Assembly: GCF_947495845.1 (NCBI RefSeq)
Contig: NZ_CANMAO010000027.1
Span: 1 to 58,049 of the forward strand
DNA: 58,049 nt
Direction of reading: 5' to 3'
From: an uncultured Endozoicomonas sp.
GTDB taxonomy: Bacteria > Pseudomonadota > Gammaproteobacteria > Pseudomonadales > Endozoicomonadaceae
Of the stretch, positions 47,635-57,639 are shown piece after piece. Position numbers and translations under genes: made by a program. Position 1 is the first letter of the stretch; every line of letters starts with the position of its first letter. The notes beneath the pieces were generated by a model that saw only the letters and a list, made by a program, of their open reading frames with translations, did not search any database and was not told where the DNA came from.

Positions 47635-47652
47635 TTTTATTGCGCACAATGG
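47635..47652. promoter_or_regulatory. Second TTTTATTGC-type dyad upstream of the sulfatase
   Basis: TTTTATTGCGCACAATGG: ATTG-CGCA-CAAT is a palindrome. It shares TTTTATTGC-n2-ACAAT with 42531-42552. It lies 30-47 bases upstream of the sulfatase ATG. Confidence 0.4.
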
Positions 47653-47676
47653 TATAACCAGAAAACCCTCAACGGC

Positions 47677-47715
47677 TTGACATAAACAGACACTGTTTTG
47701 ACATGACGTGACACT
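47677..47715. promoter_or_regulatory. AraC-type direct-repeat operator
   Basis: Two 18-bp direct repeats, TTGACATAAACAGACACT (47677-47694) and TTGACATGACGTGACACT (47698-47715), identical at 14 positions and spaced 21 bases start to start, i.e. two helical turns. AraC-family activators bind such tandem sites. It lies between the divergent sulfatase (starts 47605) and AraC (47814) genes. Confidence 0.75.
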
Positions 47716-47813
47716 TACGCCGACCAATTAAACGACAAAGATTTGCTATAAGCGCCTAATCAGCTGAAAATATATCCCTGTTCAGCTGCCTACCGACAGA
47801 CCCAATAACAATC

Positions 47814-48866
47814 ATGACAATGACCACTCAGCACAGCACCAAAGCCATTACGGTTGATGATGATGCCACCACACTCAGTACAAGTGCACTGTCGTTGGTG
47901 AATGCGCTGAAAATTCGTAATTGCCCTGTGGACGCCATGCTGCAGGAAGCGGATATTGACCCAGCACTTCTGACGCAGATGGGAAAACGCATTCCTATAC
48001 GTAAGATGGAGGTGTTCTGGAAAGCGGCTGTCCGTGAGACAGGCGACCCGGCCATTGGCATCACCACAGCTGAACACTTCAAAGCCAACTACCTCCACGC
48101 TTTTCATCATGTGATTCAAGCCTGCGACAGTATCGGTGAGGCACTGCAACAAATCGTGCGTTTTTCTGCGGTGATCAGTACGGTGATAGAGATTGATTTT
48201 CTGCAACACAAAGAAGAAGTTGAGCTGGTTTTTCGGGTTAGAGAGGGTTATCCAAGCCCTTGTCATGAAGCTATGGATGCCGTTGCGGCCATTACGCTAA
48301 ATTCAACCGTCGCCAATATTGGTTTATCCAAAGAAGATGTCACGCTGATTCAGCTGCCAAGAAGCCTTCCTGATAATCCTGAACTATGGCTAAAAAGGCT
48401 GGATGTCCCTGTGTCTTTTGGAGCCGATTTTCTGCGTATTGGTTTTAAAGCCAACGCCATGAATAGACCGGTACTCACCGCCAGCCCTGAAATTGCTGAT
48501 ACTAACAGTGAGCTTTTGCAGCGATATCTGGAAGGGCTGAACCAGAACTTTGTTTCTCGAGCCAGACAACAACTGACAGATCTGTTGAAAGTCAGTGAAG
48601 GCACTCAGGAAGCTCTGGCGTCGGCATTAAATATGAGCGCACGAAGCCTTCAACGGCGACTTCAGTCGGAGAATACGTCCTTTCGACATTTGCTGGATGA
48701 GATTCGACAACAACAGGCCATGTCTGAAATGAAGTACTCACAAAAGCCCATCACAGACATTGCCCTTGAGCTGGGTTTTTCAGACTCTGGTAGCTTCAGC
48801 AGAGCATTCAAGCGCTGGACAGGGCTCGCACCCTCTCAATACCGCCAGCAGAATGCTACCTCATGA
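47814..48866 (+). CDS. AraC-family transcriptional regulator (OruR-like)
   Basis: 350 residues. The N-terminal ligand-binding domain (about 25-215) is of the Arabinose_bd type found in OruR/VirS-like regulators of lipophilic or amino-acid-linked genes. The C-terminal double helix-turn-helix (about 262-345) includes ARSLQRRLQSENTSFRHLLDEIR and the signature ITDIALELGFSDSGSFSRAFKRWTGLAPSQYR. Divergent from the sulfatase operon with the direct-repeat site between, so it is the probable activator. It converges on mutL with a 13-bp gap. Confidence 0.92.
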   Translation: MTMTTQHSTKAITVDDDATTLSTSALSLVNALKIRNCPVDAMLQEADIDPALLTQMGKRIPIRKMEVFWKAAVRETGDPAIGITTAEHFKANYLHAFHHVIQACDSIGEALQQIVRFSAVISTVIEIDFLQHKEEVELVFRVREGYPSPCHEAMDAVAAITLNSTVANIGLSKEDVTLIQLPRSLPDNPELWLKRLDVPVSFGADFLRIGFKANAMNRPVLTASPEIADTNSELLQRYLEGLNQNFVSRARQQLTDLLKVSEGTQEALASALNMSARSLQRRLQSENTSFRHLLDEIRQQQAMSEMKYSQKPITDIALELGFSDSGSFSRAFKRWTGLAPSQYRQQNATS

Positions 48867-48879
48867 ACATATAAAGAAG

Positions 48880-50814
48880 TCAGCGACCACGCAAAAATAG
48901 CTTGTCTAACTGATCCATCGTCAGCAGCGTCCAAGTTGGACGACCATGGTTACATTGCCCACTGCGCTCAGTTTTTTCCATATCCCGTAGAAGTGCGTTC
49001 ATCTCTTCGATAGACAAACGACGATTGGCGCGAACAGAACCGTGACAGGCCATCGTCGCCAGGATTTCATTGATGTGAGCTTCTACTCGATCACTGTTGC
49101 CGTGTTGCATCAGATCAGAAAGTACATCTCTCAGAAGCTGTTCTACATCCGCATTCTGCAGCATGACGGGGATCTGACGAACCAACAGGGTTTCTGGCCC
49201 CATTCTTTCCAGCGTTAATCCAAGCCTTACAAAATAGTCGCTATGCTCTTCGGCACAATCGGCTTCACGTTCACTAACCGCAACGGACTTTGGCACCAGC
49301 AATGGCTGAGCACGAATACCCTGCTCTTGATAAGACACCTTCATTCGTTCGTAGGTGATGCGTTCATGGGCGGCGTGCATATCCACCAGCACCATGCCCT
49401 TATCGTTTTCTGAAAGAATATAGATGCCTTTTAACTGGGCAACAGCATAGCCGAGCGGTGGCACATCAGAATCACTTTCTGGCAGTGATACCGTGACTGC
49501 TGGGGTGCTATAAGCAACATTAGCTTCTTGAACCACGCCATCACCCACGGCTTTTGCAGCACCATTATCCAGAGCCTCTGCAGCGGTTGAATAAAGCTGA
49601 CTATAAGCCTCGATCTGTCGTTTAACCTGCCCGGGAGAAGGTGCTTCTGTCTGTGGAGGACGAGCACCACCGAAGCCAGAACCGCTGGAAGATCCGGAAG
49701 GCTGTGGTGCCAGACTCATATTTTCCTGCCCCTGAAACTCTCCGGCAGATACGCCGGAAATCATGGGCTGCTGTGCCGACGATAAAGCAGCAGGTGCTAA
49801 CTGATCTTCAGGCCGAACGGCACCTAGTGCCCGATGCAGCGTACTGAACAGAAAGTTATGCACCGTTCTGCCATCACGGAAACGCACTTCATGTTTGGTT
49901 GGGTGTACGTTGACGTCTACAAGAGCTGGGTCTAGCTCAAGATAGAGAACAAAGGTTGGATGCCTACCGTTGTATAAAACATCCCGATATGCCTGCCGAA
50001 CCGCGTGCGCTACCAGTTTGTCGCGAATTACACGACCATTCACGAAGAAATATTGCAGATCTGCACTGGAACGGGAGAAGGTTGGTAAACCCACCCAGCC
50101 ATAGAGTTTCAGGCCAGATGCATCCACATCAATAATAACGGCATTTTCGATAAATTGAGGGCCACACAGGGCAGCAACCCTTCGATCTTTTTCAGCCTGA
50201 GTCGCTGCAGGTCGTAACTGGTGGATGCTGCGCTGATTATGGCGCAGGGTAAAACCGACATCGAAGCGTGACAAAGCGAGCCGCTTTACCACTTCTTCCA
50301 AATGGGAGAATTCCGTTTTTTCAGTACGGAGGAATTTTCGTCGAGCCGGTGTATTGAAGAAGAGGTCTTTTACTTCAATGGTGGTACCTACCGGGTGAGG
50401 CGCAGGCATCATCTGGGCTTCCATATCTCGCCCTTCGACTCTGGCCTCCCAGCCGGATTCCTGACCTTCCACATTAGACGTCAATGTTAATCGGGAGACA
50501 GAACTGACCGATGCAAGGGCTTCTCCACGAAAACCGAGAGTGGCTACGCCTTCCAAATCTTCCAGCTCAGATATTTTACTGGTCGCGTGTCGTGAAAGTG
50601 CCAGGGCCAATTGCTCTTGAGGAATGCCATGGCCGTCATCACGAATTCGAATGAGCTTTACGCCACCGCTTTCAACTTCAACAGTGAGCCGTTTTGCGCC
50701 GGCATCAATGCTGTTTTCCAGCAGTTCTTTTACTGCGGATGCAGGGCGCTCCACCACCTCACCGGCAGCAATCTGGTTAGCCAGTCGATTATCAAGGAGG
50801 CGGATCGGTCTCAT
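48880..50814 (-). CDS. mutL: DNA mismatch repair protein MutL with endonuclease motif
   Basis: 644 residues. N-terminal GHKL ATPase: [15 protein letters not shown] and [17 protein letters not shown] Ser/Gly-rich linker (about 335-440) leads to the C-terminal dimerisation domain. That domain has D478[11 protein letters not shown]489, matching DQHA(x)2E(x)4E of nicking MutL proteins, plus C621-NHGRP. E. coli MutL lacks this motif and uses MutH. Amino-acid spacing is as in Pseudomonas aeruginosa MutL, to my memory. amiB lies upstream with a 24-bp gap. Confidence 0.96.
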   Translation of the reverse strand: MRPIRLLDNRLANQIAAGEVVERPASAVKELLENSIDAGAKRLTVEVESGGVKLIRIRDDGHGIPQEQLALALSRHATSKISELEDLEGVATLGFRGEALASVSSVSRLTLTSNVEGQESGWEARVEGRDMEAQMMPAPHPVGTTIEVKDLFFNTPARRKFLRTEKTEFSHLEEVVKRLALSRFDVGFTLRHNQRSIHQLRPAATQAEKDRRVAALCGPQFIENAVIIDVDASGLKLYGWVGLPTFSRSSADLQYFFVNGRVIRDKLVAHAVRQAYRDVLYNGRHPTFVLYLELDPALVDVNVHPTKHEVRFRDGRTVHNFLFSTLHRALGAVRPEDQLAPAALSSAQQPMISGVSAGEFQGQENMSLAPQPSGSSSGSGFGGARPPQTEAPSPGQVKRQIEAYSQLYSTAAEALDNGAAKAVGDGVVQEANVAYSTPAVTVSLPESDSDVPPLGYAVAQLKGIYILSENDKGMVLVDMHAAHERITYERMKVSYQEQGIRAQPLLVPKSVAVSEREADCAEEHSDYFVRLGLTLERMGPETLLVRQIPVMLQNADVEQLLRDVLSDLMQHGNSDRVEAHINEILATMACHGSVRANRRLSIEEMNALLRDMEKTERSGQCNHGRPTWTLLTMDQLDKLFLRGR

Positions 50815-50838
50815 AGTTCAGCTTTACTCTGTAAATAT

Positions 50839-52287
50839 CTAATTCGGGATAACTAACACCTGTCCAACTCGAATATTATTGGCGCTGGACAACCGGTTCG
50901 CACGTTTCAAGGCGCTGAGGCTGGTATCAAACTGGTTCGCTATTCCCAGCAAGGTGTCACCGGCTTTAATCACATACTTGGATGGACGGGTTTTAAGAGT
51001 ACCATCCTGCTTCCACTTGGCAACCAGTGTATCCGGTGGTGGCTTTTTATAGAACCAGGTTTTCGTACCGCTAAAAATTGCTTTTGCCATAGCCTGCTGA
51101 TGGCTACGGCTCTTGAGCTTACGGGACTCTTCAGGGTTGGTCAGAAAGCCGGTTTCCACCAGAATGGAAGGAATATCCGGCGATTTCAGCACCATAAAGC
51201 CCGCCTGCTCCACATGTTTTTTGTGCAGTCGGTTGATAATGCCCATATTGGTCAGCACCTTGCTGCCCACTTCCAGGCTGGATGACAGCGTCGACGTCAT
51301 GGACAAATCCAACAATACACCCGCCAGCACATCGTCTTTATCCCCAAGTGATATGCCATCTTCACCACCAATTTGATCCGCCGCGTTTTCTTTCTGAGCA
51401 AGCCAGCGAGCCGTTTCGGACGTTGCCCCTTTATGAGAGATAGCGAAAACCGAGGCACCTTTAGCACGTCGGTCTTTAAAACCATCGGCGTGAATAGAAA
51501 TAAACAGGTCAGCGTTATTGTCCCGGGCAATTTTTGTTCGACGGCGCAGGTCAATATAGTAGTCACCCGTTCGCACCAACACTGCTTTAAACCCTTTTTC
51601 CCGATTAACTAAAGCCGCAAGGTCTTTGGCGATGGCCAATGTGACGTGTTTTTCGTATCCACCACCGTAGGCAATGGCGCCCGGATCTTCACCACCATGA
51701 CCAGCATCAATGGCAATGACAATATCCCGCAAACCCGCAGGTTGTTTTTTAACAACAGGCTTTGGCTTACGGCTTTCGTCGTCAAATAAGTCGATAACCA
51801 AACGGTGACCATAAGTGCCATAAGGTTTTAGCAGGAAAATCTCATCGGACACTTTCTCAGTCAGATCGAAAACAATCCGCAGATCTTTTTTATTTCTAGT
51901 ACCATGACGAATCTTGCTGATTGGCGTGTTCTTTAATTCCAAGCCGCTGAAAGAGCCGCTGAGCTTGGCGTCATTAATATCAATAACCAGCCGGCTTGGA
52001 TTACTCAGATGGAATTTCTTGTGTTCAACCGAATTGGTAACATCAAACACCAGACGTGTTTTATCCGGAGACCGCCAGAGTCGAACGTTTTTGATTAATC
52101 GATCAACCGCTTCTGCGATCTGCACTTTCAACACAGAAATACCAACAGCCAGAATACCCAACTGTCGAACAAAACGTCTTCTGCCCAGCGAAGCAGCTGC
52201 TGACCTACTGTCTACCTGCTGTAATGTAAACAAGCGACGGGTTAATGCATGGAAGACTCGACGAACAGTCCCTGTCCTCTGGCTCAT
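50839..52287 (-). CDS. amiB: N-acetylmuramoyl-L-alanine amidase AmiB-type, possibly Tat exported
   Basis: Cleaves septal peptidoglycan stem peptides during cell separation. 482 residues: an AMIN domain (about 65-165), amidase_3 catalytic domain (about 190-415; [14 protein letters not shown] with zinc His, [19 protein letters not shown] and VETGFLTN) and a C-terminal LysM domain (about 435-482, [27 protein letters not shown]). The export signal is unusual: twin-arginine motifs at 17-18 (TRRLFTL) and 36-38 (RRRFV) precede a weakly hydrophobic stretch ending AEA. The ATG overlaps the tsaE stop by 4 bases. Confidence 0.93.
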   Translation of the reverse strand: MSQRTGTVRRVFHALTRRLFTLQQVDSRSAAASLGRRRFVRQLGILAVGISVLKVQIAEAVDRLIKNVRLWRSPDKTRLVFDVTNSVEHKKFHLSNPSRLVIDINDAKLSGSFSGLELKNTPISKIRHGTRNKKDLRIVFDLTEKVSDEIFLLKPYGTYGHRLVIDLFDDESRKPKPVVKKQPAGLRDIVIAIDAGHGGEDPGAIAYGGGYEKHVTLAIAKDLAALVNREKGFKAVLVRTGDYYIDLRRRTKIARDNNADLFISIHADGFKDRRAKGASVFAISHKGATSETARWLAQKENAADQIGGEDGISLGDKDDVLAGVLLDLSMTSTLSSSLEVGSKVLTNMGIINRLHKKHVEQAGFMVLKSPDIPSILVETGFLTNPEESRKLKSRSHQQAMAKAIFSGTKTWFYKKPPPDTLVAKWKQDGTLKTRPSKYVIKAGDTLLGIANQFDTSLSALKRANRLSSANNIRVGQVLVIPN

Positions 52288-52772
52288 CCGGCCTCCTGTA
52301 ATGCTTGAATCGTAGACAGTGCTTTCAAGCCGGCTTCAGAGTTAGCGACAATAGACGCTTTTCTGCCGGGCAGGTTGTAATCGAAAGTGATTTCTAAATC
52401 TGCAGCTGGTAACTCACCGTGACCACGGGATGGCCATTCCACAAGACAAAGCGCCGCTTCACTGAAATAATCTCGGCCACCGATGTACTCAAGTTCTTCC
52501 GGGTCTGCCAGGCGATAAAGATCAAAATGGTAAACCTTTTGACCATTCACCTCATAAGGTTCGACCAGGGTATACGTCGGGCTTTTTACTGCCCCCTGAT
52601 GTCCAAGATGACGCAACACACCACGACAGAACGTGGTTTTTCCGGCACCGAGGTCACCGTGTAGATAGACGACACCTCTTTCACAAACGGCGCCAAGTGC
52701 TTCTGCCAGATGACCACCCAGTGTGACCATTGCTTCTTCGTTGTCTATCAGCAAATCATATCTGGCTGACAT
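52284..52772 (-). CDS. tsaE: tRNA threonylcarbamoyladenosine biosynthesis ATPase TsaE
   Basis: 162-residue P-loop protein of the TsaBDE complex that makes t6A37. Walker [10 protein letters not shown] (39-47) with [10 protein letters not shown]; further family blocks are [31 protein letters not shown] and CLVEWPSRG. Its start overlaps the 3' end of nnr by 17 bases, and amiB overlaps its own 3' end, so nnr-tsaE-amiB-mutL form one operon. Confidence 0.96.
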   Translation of the reverse strand: MSARYDLLIDNEEAMVTLGGHLAEALGAVCERGVVYLHGDLGAGKTTFCRGVLRHLGHQGAVKSPTYTLVEPYEVNGQKVYHFDLYRLADPEELEYIGGRDYFSEAALCLVEWPSRGHGELPAADLEITFDYNLPGRKASIVANSEAGLKALSTIQALQEAG

Positions 52773-54306
52773 AAAAATTCGTTCCGACTAACTTATTCAA
52801 GTTCTGCCTGATCACTGGAATCAGCTCCGTTGCCCGAAGCCCGATCTCACCTTGTCTGGCAACAATGTCATCCGCTGCAGTGGCATGCAGCCATGCGCCC
52901 ATTCGAGCCGCATCAATAGGTTTTAAACCCTGAGCCAGCAGTGCGCCAATCACACCACTGAGCACATCACCCATACCTGCAACTGCCATTCCGGGATTAC
53001 CATCGGAGCAGAGAGATATTGCATTTCCATCAGAGATCAGCGTGCCTGCACCTTTGAGTAACAGAGTGACATTCCTTTCGCCTTCTGCCTGATCCCTGAG
53101 TTGTTTGATGCCGTTTGTCAGGGCAGTAAAACGATTCTTTTGAATATCTGCAATGCTATTCCCCAATATACGACCAAGTTCACCTGGGTGGGGAGTGAAA
53201 ATCATCGGCAACTTTCGCCCTTTTAGCAATTGTGGATGATCCGCTAAAAGGTTCAGTGCATCGGCATCCAGTACCAGCGAGCAATCTGCGCTCAATGCGT
53301 CTTGCAGCAGTTTGAATGCCCACTTATCTTTGCCAAGCCCGGGACCAATAACAATCACGTTTTTGCCACTGATGGCGTTTTCAAGCCCTTGTTCGCTATC
53401 GATAGCCATGCCCATCACTTCTGGGCAACGCACCGCTAATGGCGTCAAGTGTTGCTTGCGAGTCGCCACCGTCACTCGTCCTGCTCCGCAGGACATGGCA
53501 CTCTCCGCCGCCATCAAAATAGCGCCGGGCATACCTTTGTTGCCGCCCACCAGCAGTACATGACCGAAGTCGCCTTTATGAGCGGCTCTGCGTCTTGGCG
53601 ATAATAAACCGGCAAACTGTTTGGGCGCTATTCTCTGGGATTGGCTGGCAACGTTTTCATAAACCGCTGGCGGAATGCCCAGGTTATCAAATACCAACTG
53701 GCCGCAATATTCCGGGCCAAACCCCGTCAGCAAGCCCTGTTTTAAACCAATCAATGAAACCGTTACATTCGCTCTTACCGCATCGCCCAATGGTGCGCCC
53801 GTATCAGAACAAAGACCGGACGGGATGTCCACCGAACAGATCTCACAATTGGATTTATTAACCCATTGAATTACTTCTGAATAATCACCTCGAACATTAC
53901 CGGTAAGACCGGTTCCCAGCAGAGCATCAATAATAATATCGGCTTTAATCAGAGGCTGATTATCATAAGATCGGATATCAATATTGGCCGCCGCACAAGC
54001 GAGATAAGCCGTCTTTGCATCGCCCTGTAGCGCCTCCGGATCTTTAAGAAACAACACGTTCACCGACAATCCCGCTTCTTTTGCCAGCTTCGCAACCAGA
54101 TAGCCATCGCCACCATTGTTTCCGGCACCGCAAAGTACGAGCATCGATTTCGCGTCTGGCCAACGCTGCTGCACAGCTAAGAAAACCGCGCCGGCTGCTC
54201 TGCTCATTAAATCAAAACCCGGTATCCCGAATTTGTGGATCGCCACATGATCCAATCGGCGAACCTGTTCGGCGGTGTAAAGATCCTCTGGTAAGCGCTT
54301 ATTCAT
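52756..54306 (-). CDS. nnr: Bifunctional NAD(P)H-hydrate epimerase / ADP-dependent dehydratase
   Basis: Repairs damaged nicotinamide cofactors: epimerises the hydrate (N-terminal YjeF_N domain, about 10-215; [18 protein letters not shown]) and dehydrates the S form with ADP (C-terminal carbohydrate-kinase-like domain, about 225-510; [36 protein letters not shown] and [16 protein letters not shown]). 516 residues from ATG 54306 ([19 protein letters not shown]). A TTG start at 54342 would be 12 codons longer and is less likely. Divergent from queG with a 38-bp gap. Confidence 0.94.
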   Translation of the reverse strand: MNKRLPEDLYTAEQVRRLDHVAIHKFGIPGFDLMSRAAGAVFLAVQQRWPDAKSMLVLCGAGNNGGDGYLVAKLAKEAGLSVNVLFLKDPEALQGDAKTAYLACAAANIDIRSYDNQPLIKADIIIDALLGTGLTGNVRGDYSEVIQWVNKSNCEICSVDIPSGLCSDTGAPLGDAVRANVTVSLIGLKQGLLTGFGPEYCGQLVFDNLGIPPAVYENVASQSQRIAPKQFAGLLSPRRRAAHKGDFGHVLLVGGNKGMPGAILMAAESAMSCGAGRVTVATRKQHLTPLAVRCPEVMGMAIDSEQGLENAISGKNVIVIGPGLGKDKWAFKLLQDALSADCSLVLDADALNLLADHPQLLKGRKLPMIFTPHPGELGRILGNSIADIQKNRFTALTNGIKQLRDQAEGERNVTLLLKGAGTLISDGNAISLCSDGNPGMAVAGMGDVLSGVIGALLAQGLKPIDAARMGAWLHATAADDIVARQGEIGLRATELIPVIRQNLNKLVGTNFYVSQI

Positions 54307-54344
54307 CAGGGTGTCCACAGTGGTACAATAACCAATTGTCAATT

Positions 54345-55484
54345 ATGCCAGAGAGCGCAAAGAGTTTCGTGACTGATCAGCCACCTTTACCATCCACTGT
54401 ACCTGCAATGCCGAGTGACTCGCCACTGCCGGATATGGAAAAACTGACAGAGAAAATCCGTATCTGGGCCAGAGAGCTTGGCTTTCAGGCTATGGGGGTC
54501 AGTAAAGCCGAGGTGCCTGAGCGTGATGTCGAGCATCTGAAACAGTGGCTGGCAAAAGGTTTTCATGGCGATATGGGGTATATGGCGCAGCATTTGGCAT
54601 TGCGTGCCAATCCTGCCGAGCTTCATCCCGGGGCGCTCAGAGTCCTATCGTTTCGGATGGATTATCTGCCCGCTGAAACCGAAACCGTCAAACTGCTTGG
54701 TGAACCGGAGAAAGCGTATGTGTCCCGTTATGCCCTTGGGCGTGATTATCACAAATTGATTCGCAAACGACTGACACAACTGGGCAAGCAGATAGAAGCG
54801 GAAGTGGGCGAACACGGATTCCGTGCTTTTGTGGACAGTGCGCCCATTATGGAGCGACCGATTGCCCAACAGGCTGGCCTGGGCTGGATGGGCAAGCATT
54901 CTTTAATTATCAATCGTCAGGCGGGTTCTTTCTTTTTCCTGGGTGAGCTGTTTACCAATCTGCCGCTGCCGGTGGATGAACCCTATGAAACCAATCATTG
55001 CGGCCGTTGTTCATCCTGCATGGATAAATGCCCAACCGGCGCCATTGTTGCGCCTTATCAAGTGGATGCCCGCCGCTGTATTTCTTATCTGACCATTGAG
55101 AACAAAGGTTCAATTCCTGAAGAACTGCGACCTCTGATGGGCAACCGGATTTATGGTTGTGATGATTGTCAGTTGGTTTGCCCCTGGAACCGCTTTGCCA
55201 AATCCACAAAAGAGAGTGACTTTCAGCCACGGCATAATCTGGATGCCAGTGATCTGGTGGATTTATTTAGTTGGACAGAAGAGCAGTTTCTGGAAAGAAC
55301 GGCAGGATCACCTATCCGCCGGGCTGGTTATGAAAGCTGGCTGAGAAATATTGCCGTGGCGTTGGGGAATGCGCCTGCCTCAGGCGCAATTATTGCCGCA
55401 TTGAAAGCACGTTTGGAATACCCTTCAGAGCTGGTGAAAGAGCACATTATTTGGGCTCTTTCACAACATGAGGCCAACTCTTAA
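54345..55484 (+). CDS. queG: Epoxyqueuosine reductase QueG
   Basis: Cobalamin- and iron-sulfur-dependent enzyme for the last step of queuosine synthesis in tRNA. 379 residues, equal to E. coli QueG, from ATG 54345; the frame is open much further upstream only because of the antisense nnr gene. ARELGFQAMGVSKAEVPERD at the start, RYALGRDYHKLIRKRL (B12 region), and two 4Fe-4S sites in CGRCSSCMDKCPTGAI and YGCDDCQLVCPWN. It overlaps the UPF0126 gene end by 4 bases, tail to tail. Confidence 0.95.
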   Translation: MPESAKSFVTDQPPLPSTVPAMPSDSPLPDMEKLTEKIRIWARELGFQAMGVSKAEVPERDVEHLKQWLAKGFHGDMGYMAQHLALRANPAELHPGALRVLSFRMDYLPAETETVKLLGEPEKAYVSRYALGRDYHKLIRKRLTQLGKQIEAEVGEHGFRAFVDSAPIMERPIAQQAGLGWMGKHSLIINRQAGSFFFLGELFTNLPLPVDEPYETNHCGRCSSCMDKCPTGAIVAPYQVDARRCISYLTIENKGSIPEELRPLMGNRIYGCDDCQLVCPWNRFAKSTKESDFQPRHNLDASDLVDLFSWTEEQFLERTAGSPIRRAGYESWLRNIAVALGNAPASGAIIAALKARLEYPSELVKEHIIWALSQHEANS

Positions 55485-56095
55485 CCGGGAGAGGGCAAAC
55501 CAAAGCGCGGCAATGAAACATTTTTGTAAAGTGCCAGCAGTCGTAAAATTAACACTGTGATCGCCGCAATTACGGCGGTCATGTCATTGTCGTTTAATAC
55601 CGGCGCCAGTAACACATACACAACACCACCCACCATGGCTGCAGATGCATAGATTTCCTTTTTCAGTACCATCGGCACTTCGCCGGCCAGCATATCCCGA
55701 ATGGCGCCACCACCACAGCCAGTGAGAACCCCCATCATGATCGCTACCAGCGGGTCCGCGCCATAGGTCAACGCCTTCGTTACGCCAATCACCACAAATA
55801 CCGCCAGCCCCAGGGCATCAGACACCTGCATAATCCACTTGCTGCTTTCATGCCATTTGCGAATCATCAAAGCCAGCAGGGTAGTGGCAAGAATCACTTG
55901 CATGTAGAGCGTGTCCTGAATCCAGAAAACTGGCGTAGCACCTAACAACACATCACGTATGGTGCCACCGCCCACGGCAGTGACAAACGCCAACACCATG
56001 GCGCCAAACAAGTCCATATCTTTACGGCAGGCCAACCATACACCACTGATGGCAAACACGCCGGTACCAAGCAGGTCTAGCAGATAAAGCAGCAT
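55481..56095 (-). CDS. UPF0126/TRIC-family membrane protein (YicG/YadS-like)
   Basis: 204 residues built from two similar three-helix repeats with GGGTIRDVLLG (about 42-52) and GGGAIRDMLAG (about 128-138), the glycine-rich kinks of bacterial TRIC-type cation channels. About six to seven transmembrane helices. Function in bacteria is not firmly settled. No operon partner; the 142-bp upstream gap contains no other feature I can name. Confidence 0.9.
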   Translation of the reverse strand: MLLYLLDLLGTGVFAISGVWLACRKDMDLFGAMVLAFVTAVGGGTIRDVLLGATPVFWIQDTLYMQVILATTLLALMIRKWHESSKWIMQVSDALGLAVFVVIGVTKALTYGADPLVAIMMGVLTGCGGGAIRDMLAGEVPMVLKKEIYASAAMVGGVVYVLLAPVLNDNDMTAVIAAITVLILRLLALYKNVSLPRFGLPSPG

Positions 56096-56237
56096 TGATA
56101 ATTCTACTAATAAATTTTATAAGACCATGTGATTATAAATGGCTACATTCACTGCCCATATAGTCATAAACCATTACAACCGGTGAAATCTCTTCTATAG
56201 ATAGTCATGACTTATTCATCATCACTGAATGACCGCT

Positions 56238-56732
56238 ATGAGTTTTCCTGCTGATTTTTTATGGGGTGCGGTCACCTGGTGGGCTGAGTCTTTTGGCTTC
56301 CACTAGTATTACGACCCGATTCTAAAAGGAGAATACCCTGCGGAATACACCCGCTGGAATTGGGAAATCTGCCCGGATGCACTGCACGATGCAATGAAGC
56401 GAATTCACGCTCGTTATGGTGATATCCCCATCTATATCACCGAGAACGGTTTGGGTGATGAAGATTTAGTGGTCAATGATGAGATTCTGGATGAACCCCG
56501 CATTGACTATATCCGCCGTCATCTATTTGCCTGCCAGCAGGCTATTGAGGAAGGTATCAAGCTAAAAGGTTATTACGCCTGGTCCTGGATTGATTTACTC
56601 AGCTGGCTGAATGGCTACAAAAAGCAGTATGGTTTTGTCTATGTGGATAGGGACAACAAATTAAAGCGAATAAAAAAGCAGAGTTATTTCTGGTATCAAG
56701 ACATTATTGCGACTAATGGGGTGTCACTTTGA
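56238..56732 (+). pseudogene. GH1 beta-glucosidase pseudogene
   Basis: Reading from ATG 56238 gives FPADFLWGAVTWWAES, the GH1 N-terminal strand. An in-frame TAG at 56304 follows, then YYDPILKGEYP and NWEICPDAL (normally far downstream), then IPIYITENGLGDED with the nucleophile-type Glu of the I-T-E-N-G motif, and the C-terminal block YYAWSWIDLLSWLNGYKKQYGFVYVD. GH1 enzymes have about 450 residues and an acid/base NEP motif; both the middle and NEP are missing. Only about 165 codons remain, all in one frame, so it decayed by large internal deletion and one stop. Confidence 0.88.
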
Positions 56733-56785
56733 TAGCGGTTTATAAAATTAATATGACTTCAGTAGCTATTTGCTAGCAGTCAAAA

Positions 56786-56810
56786 AAAGCTCCAGCAGTA
56801 CTGGAGCTTT
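56786..56810. terminator. Bidirectional terminator
   Basis: Perfect 10-bp stem AAAGCTCCAG-CAGTA-CTGGAGCTTT, with an A run on the left and T run on the right. On the minus strand it serves the lysine-rich gene whose stop is 19 bases away; on the plus strand it ends the GH1 remnant. Confidence 0.8.
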
Positions 56811-56828
56811 TCTAACTAAAAACAAGCT

Positions 56829-57512
56829 TTAGATATCATTTTTTTTCTTCTGCTGCTTTTGCTCTTTGATATCAGCTGCTTTTAACAATACATCACTCGC
56901 CTTATTAATTTCATCAATCTTATGTTGTGATACAACTTTTACAAAAGCTTGAAATTTCATATGATTCTTATATTCATCAACAAGCTTCAAAGCATGGTGT
57001 TTCATAAATGCATGGTATTTAACTTTATTAAGCACTTCCTTCTTCTGAGCTGGAGCCATTTTTTCATATTTGAAGCGTCGAGCATTGTGTTTAAACAAGG
57101 CTTCATGGATAGCTGCTGTTCTTTGCTTTCTCTTTAGCCTCGTTGCAATTGCTCTCATTCGCAATCCTGCTACTCTGTTTGCTTCATAATAGCTATCAAG
57201 AGCATCATCACGGTCAGCAATAGCCTGATCCAATTCCTCAAGCGTATAAGAGTCAAGCGTCTTTTTTATACGAGGCTGCTCAGCAACTTTTGCCACTTCT
57301 GCTGTTTCAACCTTTCGCTCACTGAGTGATTTAAACCCGAAATTTTCAGCAATCTTTCGAAGCAACTTAGTAGCTCCGTTTGAAGCCACCTTAACAAACT
57401 TACAAAAAGATTTAAATTTGCGAAAAACAAAGCTTTCTTTCTTTTTCGCTTGTGTTTCGCCGTGTTGCAATTGAACCGCAACTTTAGGCCCATGTAAGTT
57501 AGCAACACTCAT
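56829..57512 (-). CDS. Lysine-rich orphan protein
   Basis: I do not recognise it. The 227 residues are strongly basic: two Lys/Phe-rich N-terminal blocks (about 22-70, KKKESFVFRKFKSFCKFVK), a Glu/Asp-containing helical centre (LDSYTLEELDQAIADRDDALDSYYEANR) and a Lys-rich helical tail ending KQQKKKNDI. No signal peptide or membrane helix. ATG 57512 is preferred because AAGGAGGTG stands just upstream, near-perfect Shine-Dalgarno, and the longer frame to 57656 would ignore it. Base composition is AT-richer than the core genes and neighbours are a pseudogene and a transposase, so recent acquisition is likely. A secreted effector or nucleic-acid-binding role would be pure inference. Confidence 0.7.
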   Translation of the reverse strand: MSVANLHGPKVAVQLQHGETQAKKKESFVFRKFKSFCKFVKVASNGATKLLRKIAENFGFKSLSERKVETAEVAKVAEQPRIKKTLDSYTLEELDQAIADRDDALDSYYEANRVAGLRMRAIATRLKRKQRTAAIHEALFKHNARRFKYEKMAPAQKKEVLNKVKYHAFMKHHALKLVDEYKNHMKFQAFVKVVSQHKIDEINKASDVLLKAADIKEQKQQKKKNDI

Positions 57513-57639
57513 AACACACCTCCTTGGTGATACAGCTAAATTCCATTTAAACTCGACTTTAGAGTTCCCAAAGCACAATAGTTCAACAACAATCGAATAA
57601 TCAGCTAAAAAGCAACCATCCCCAACGACCAAGTTTGAG

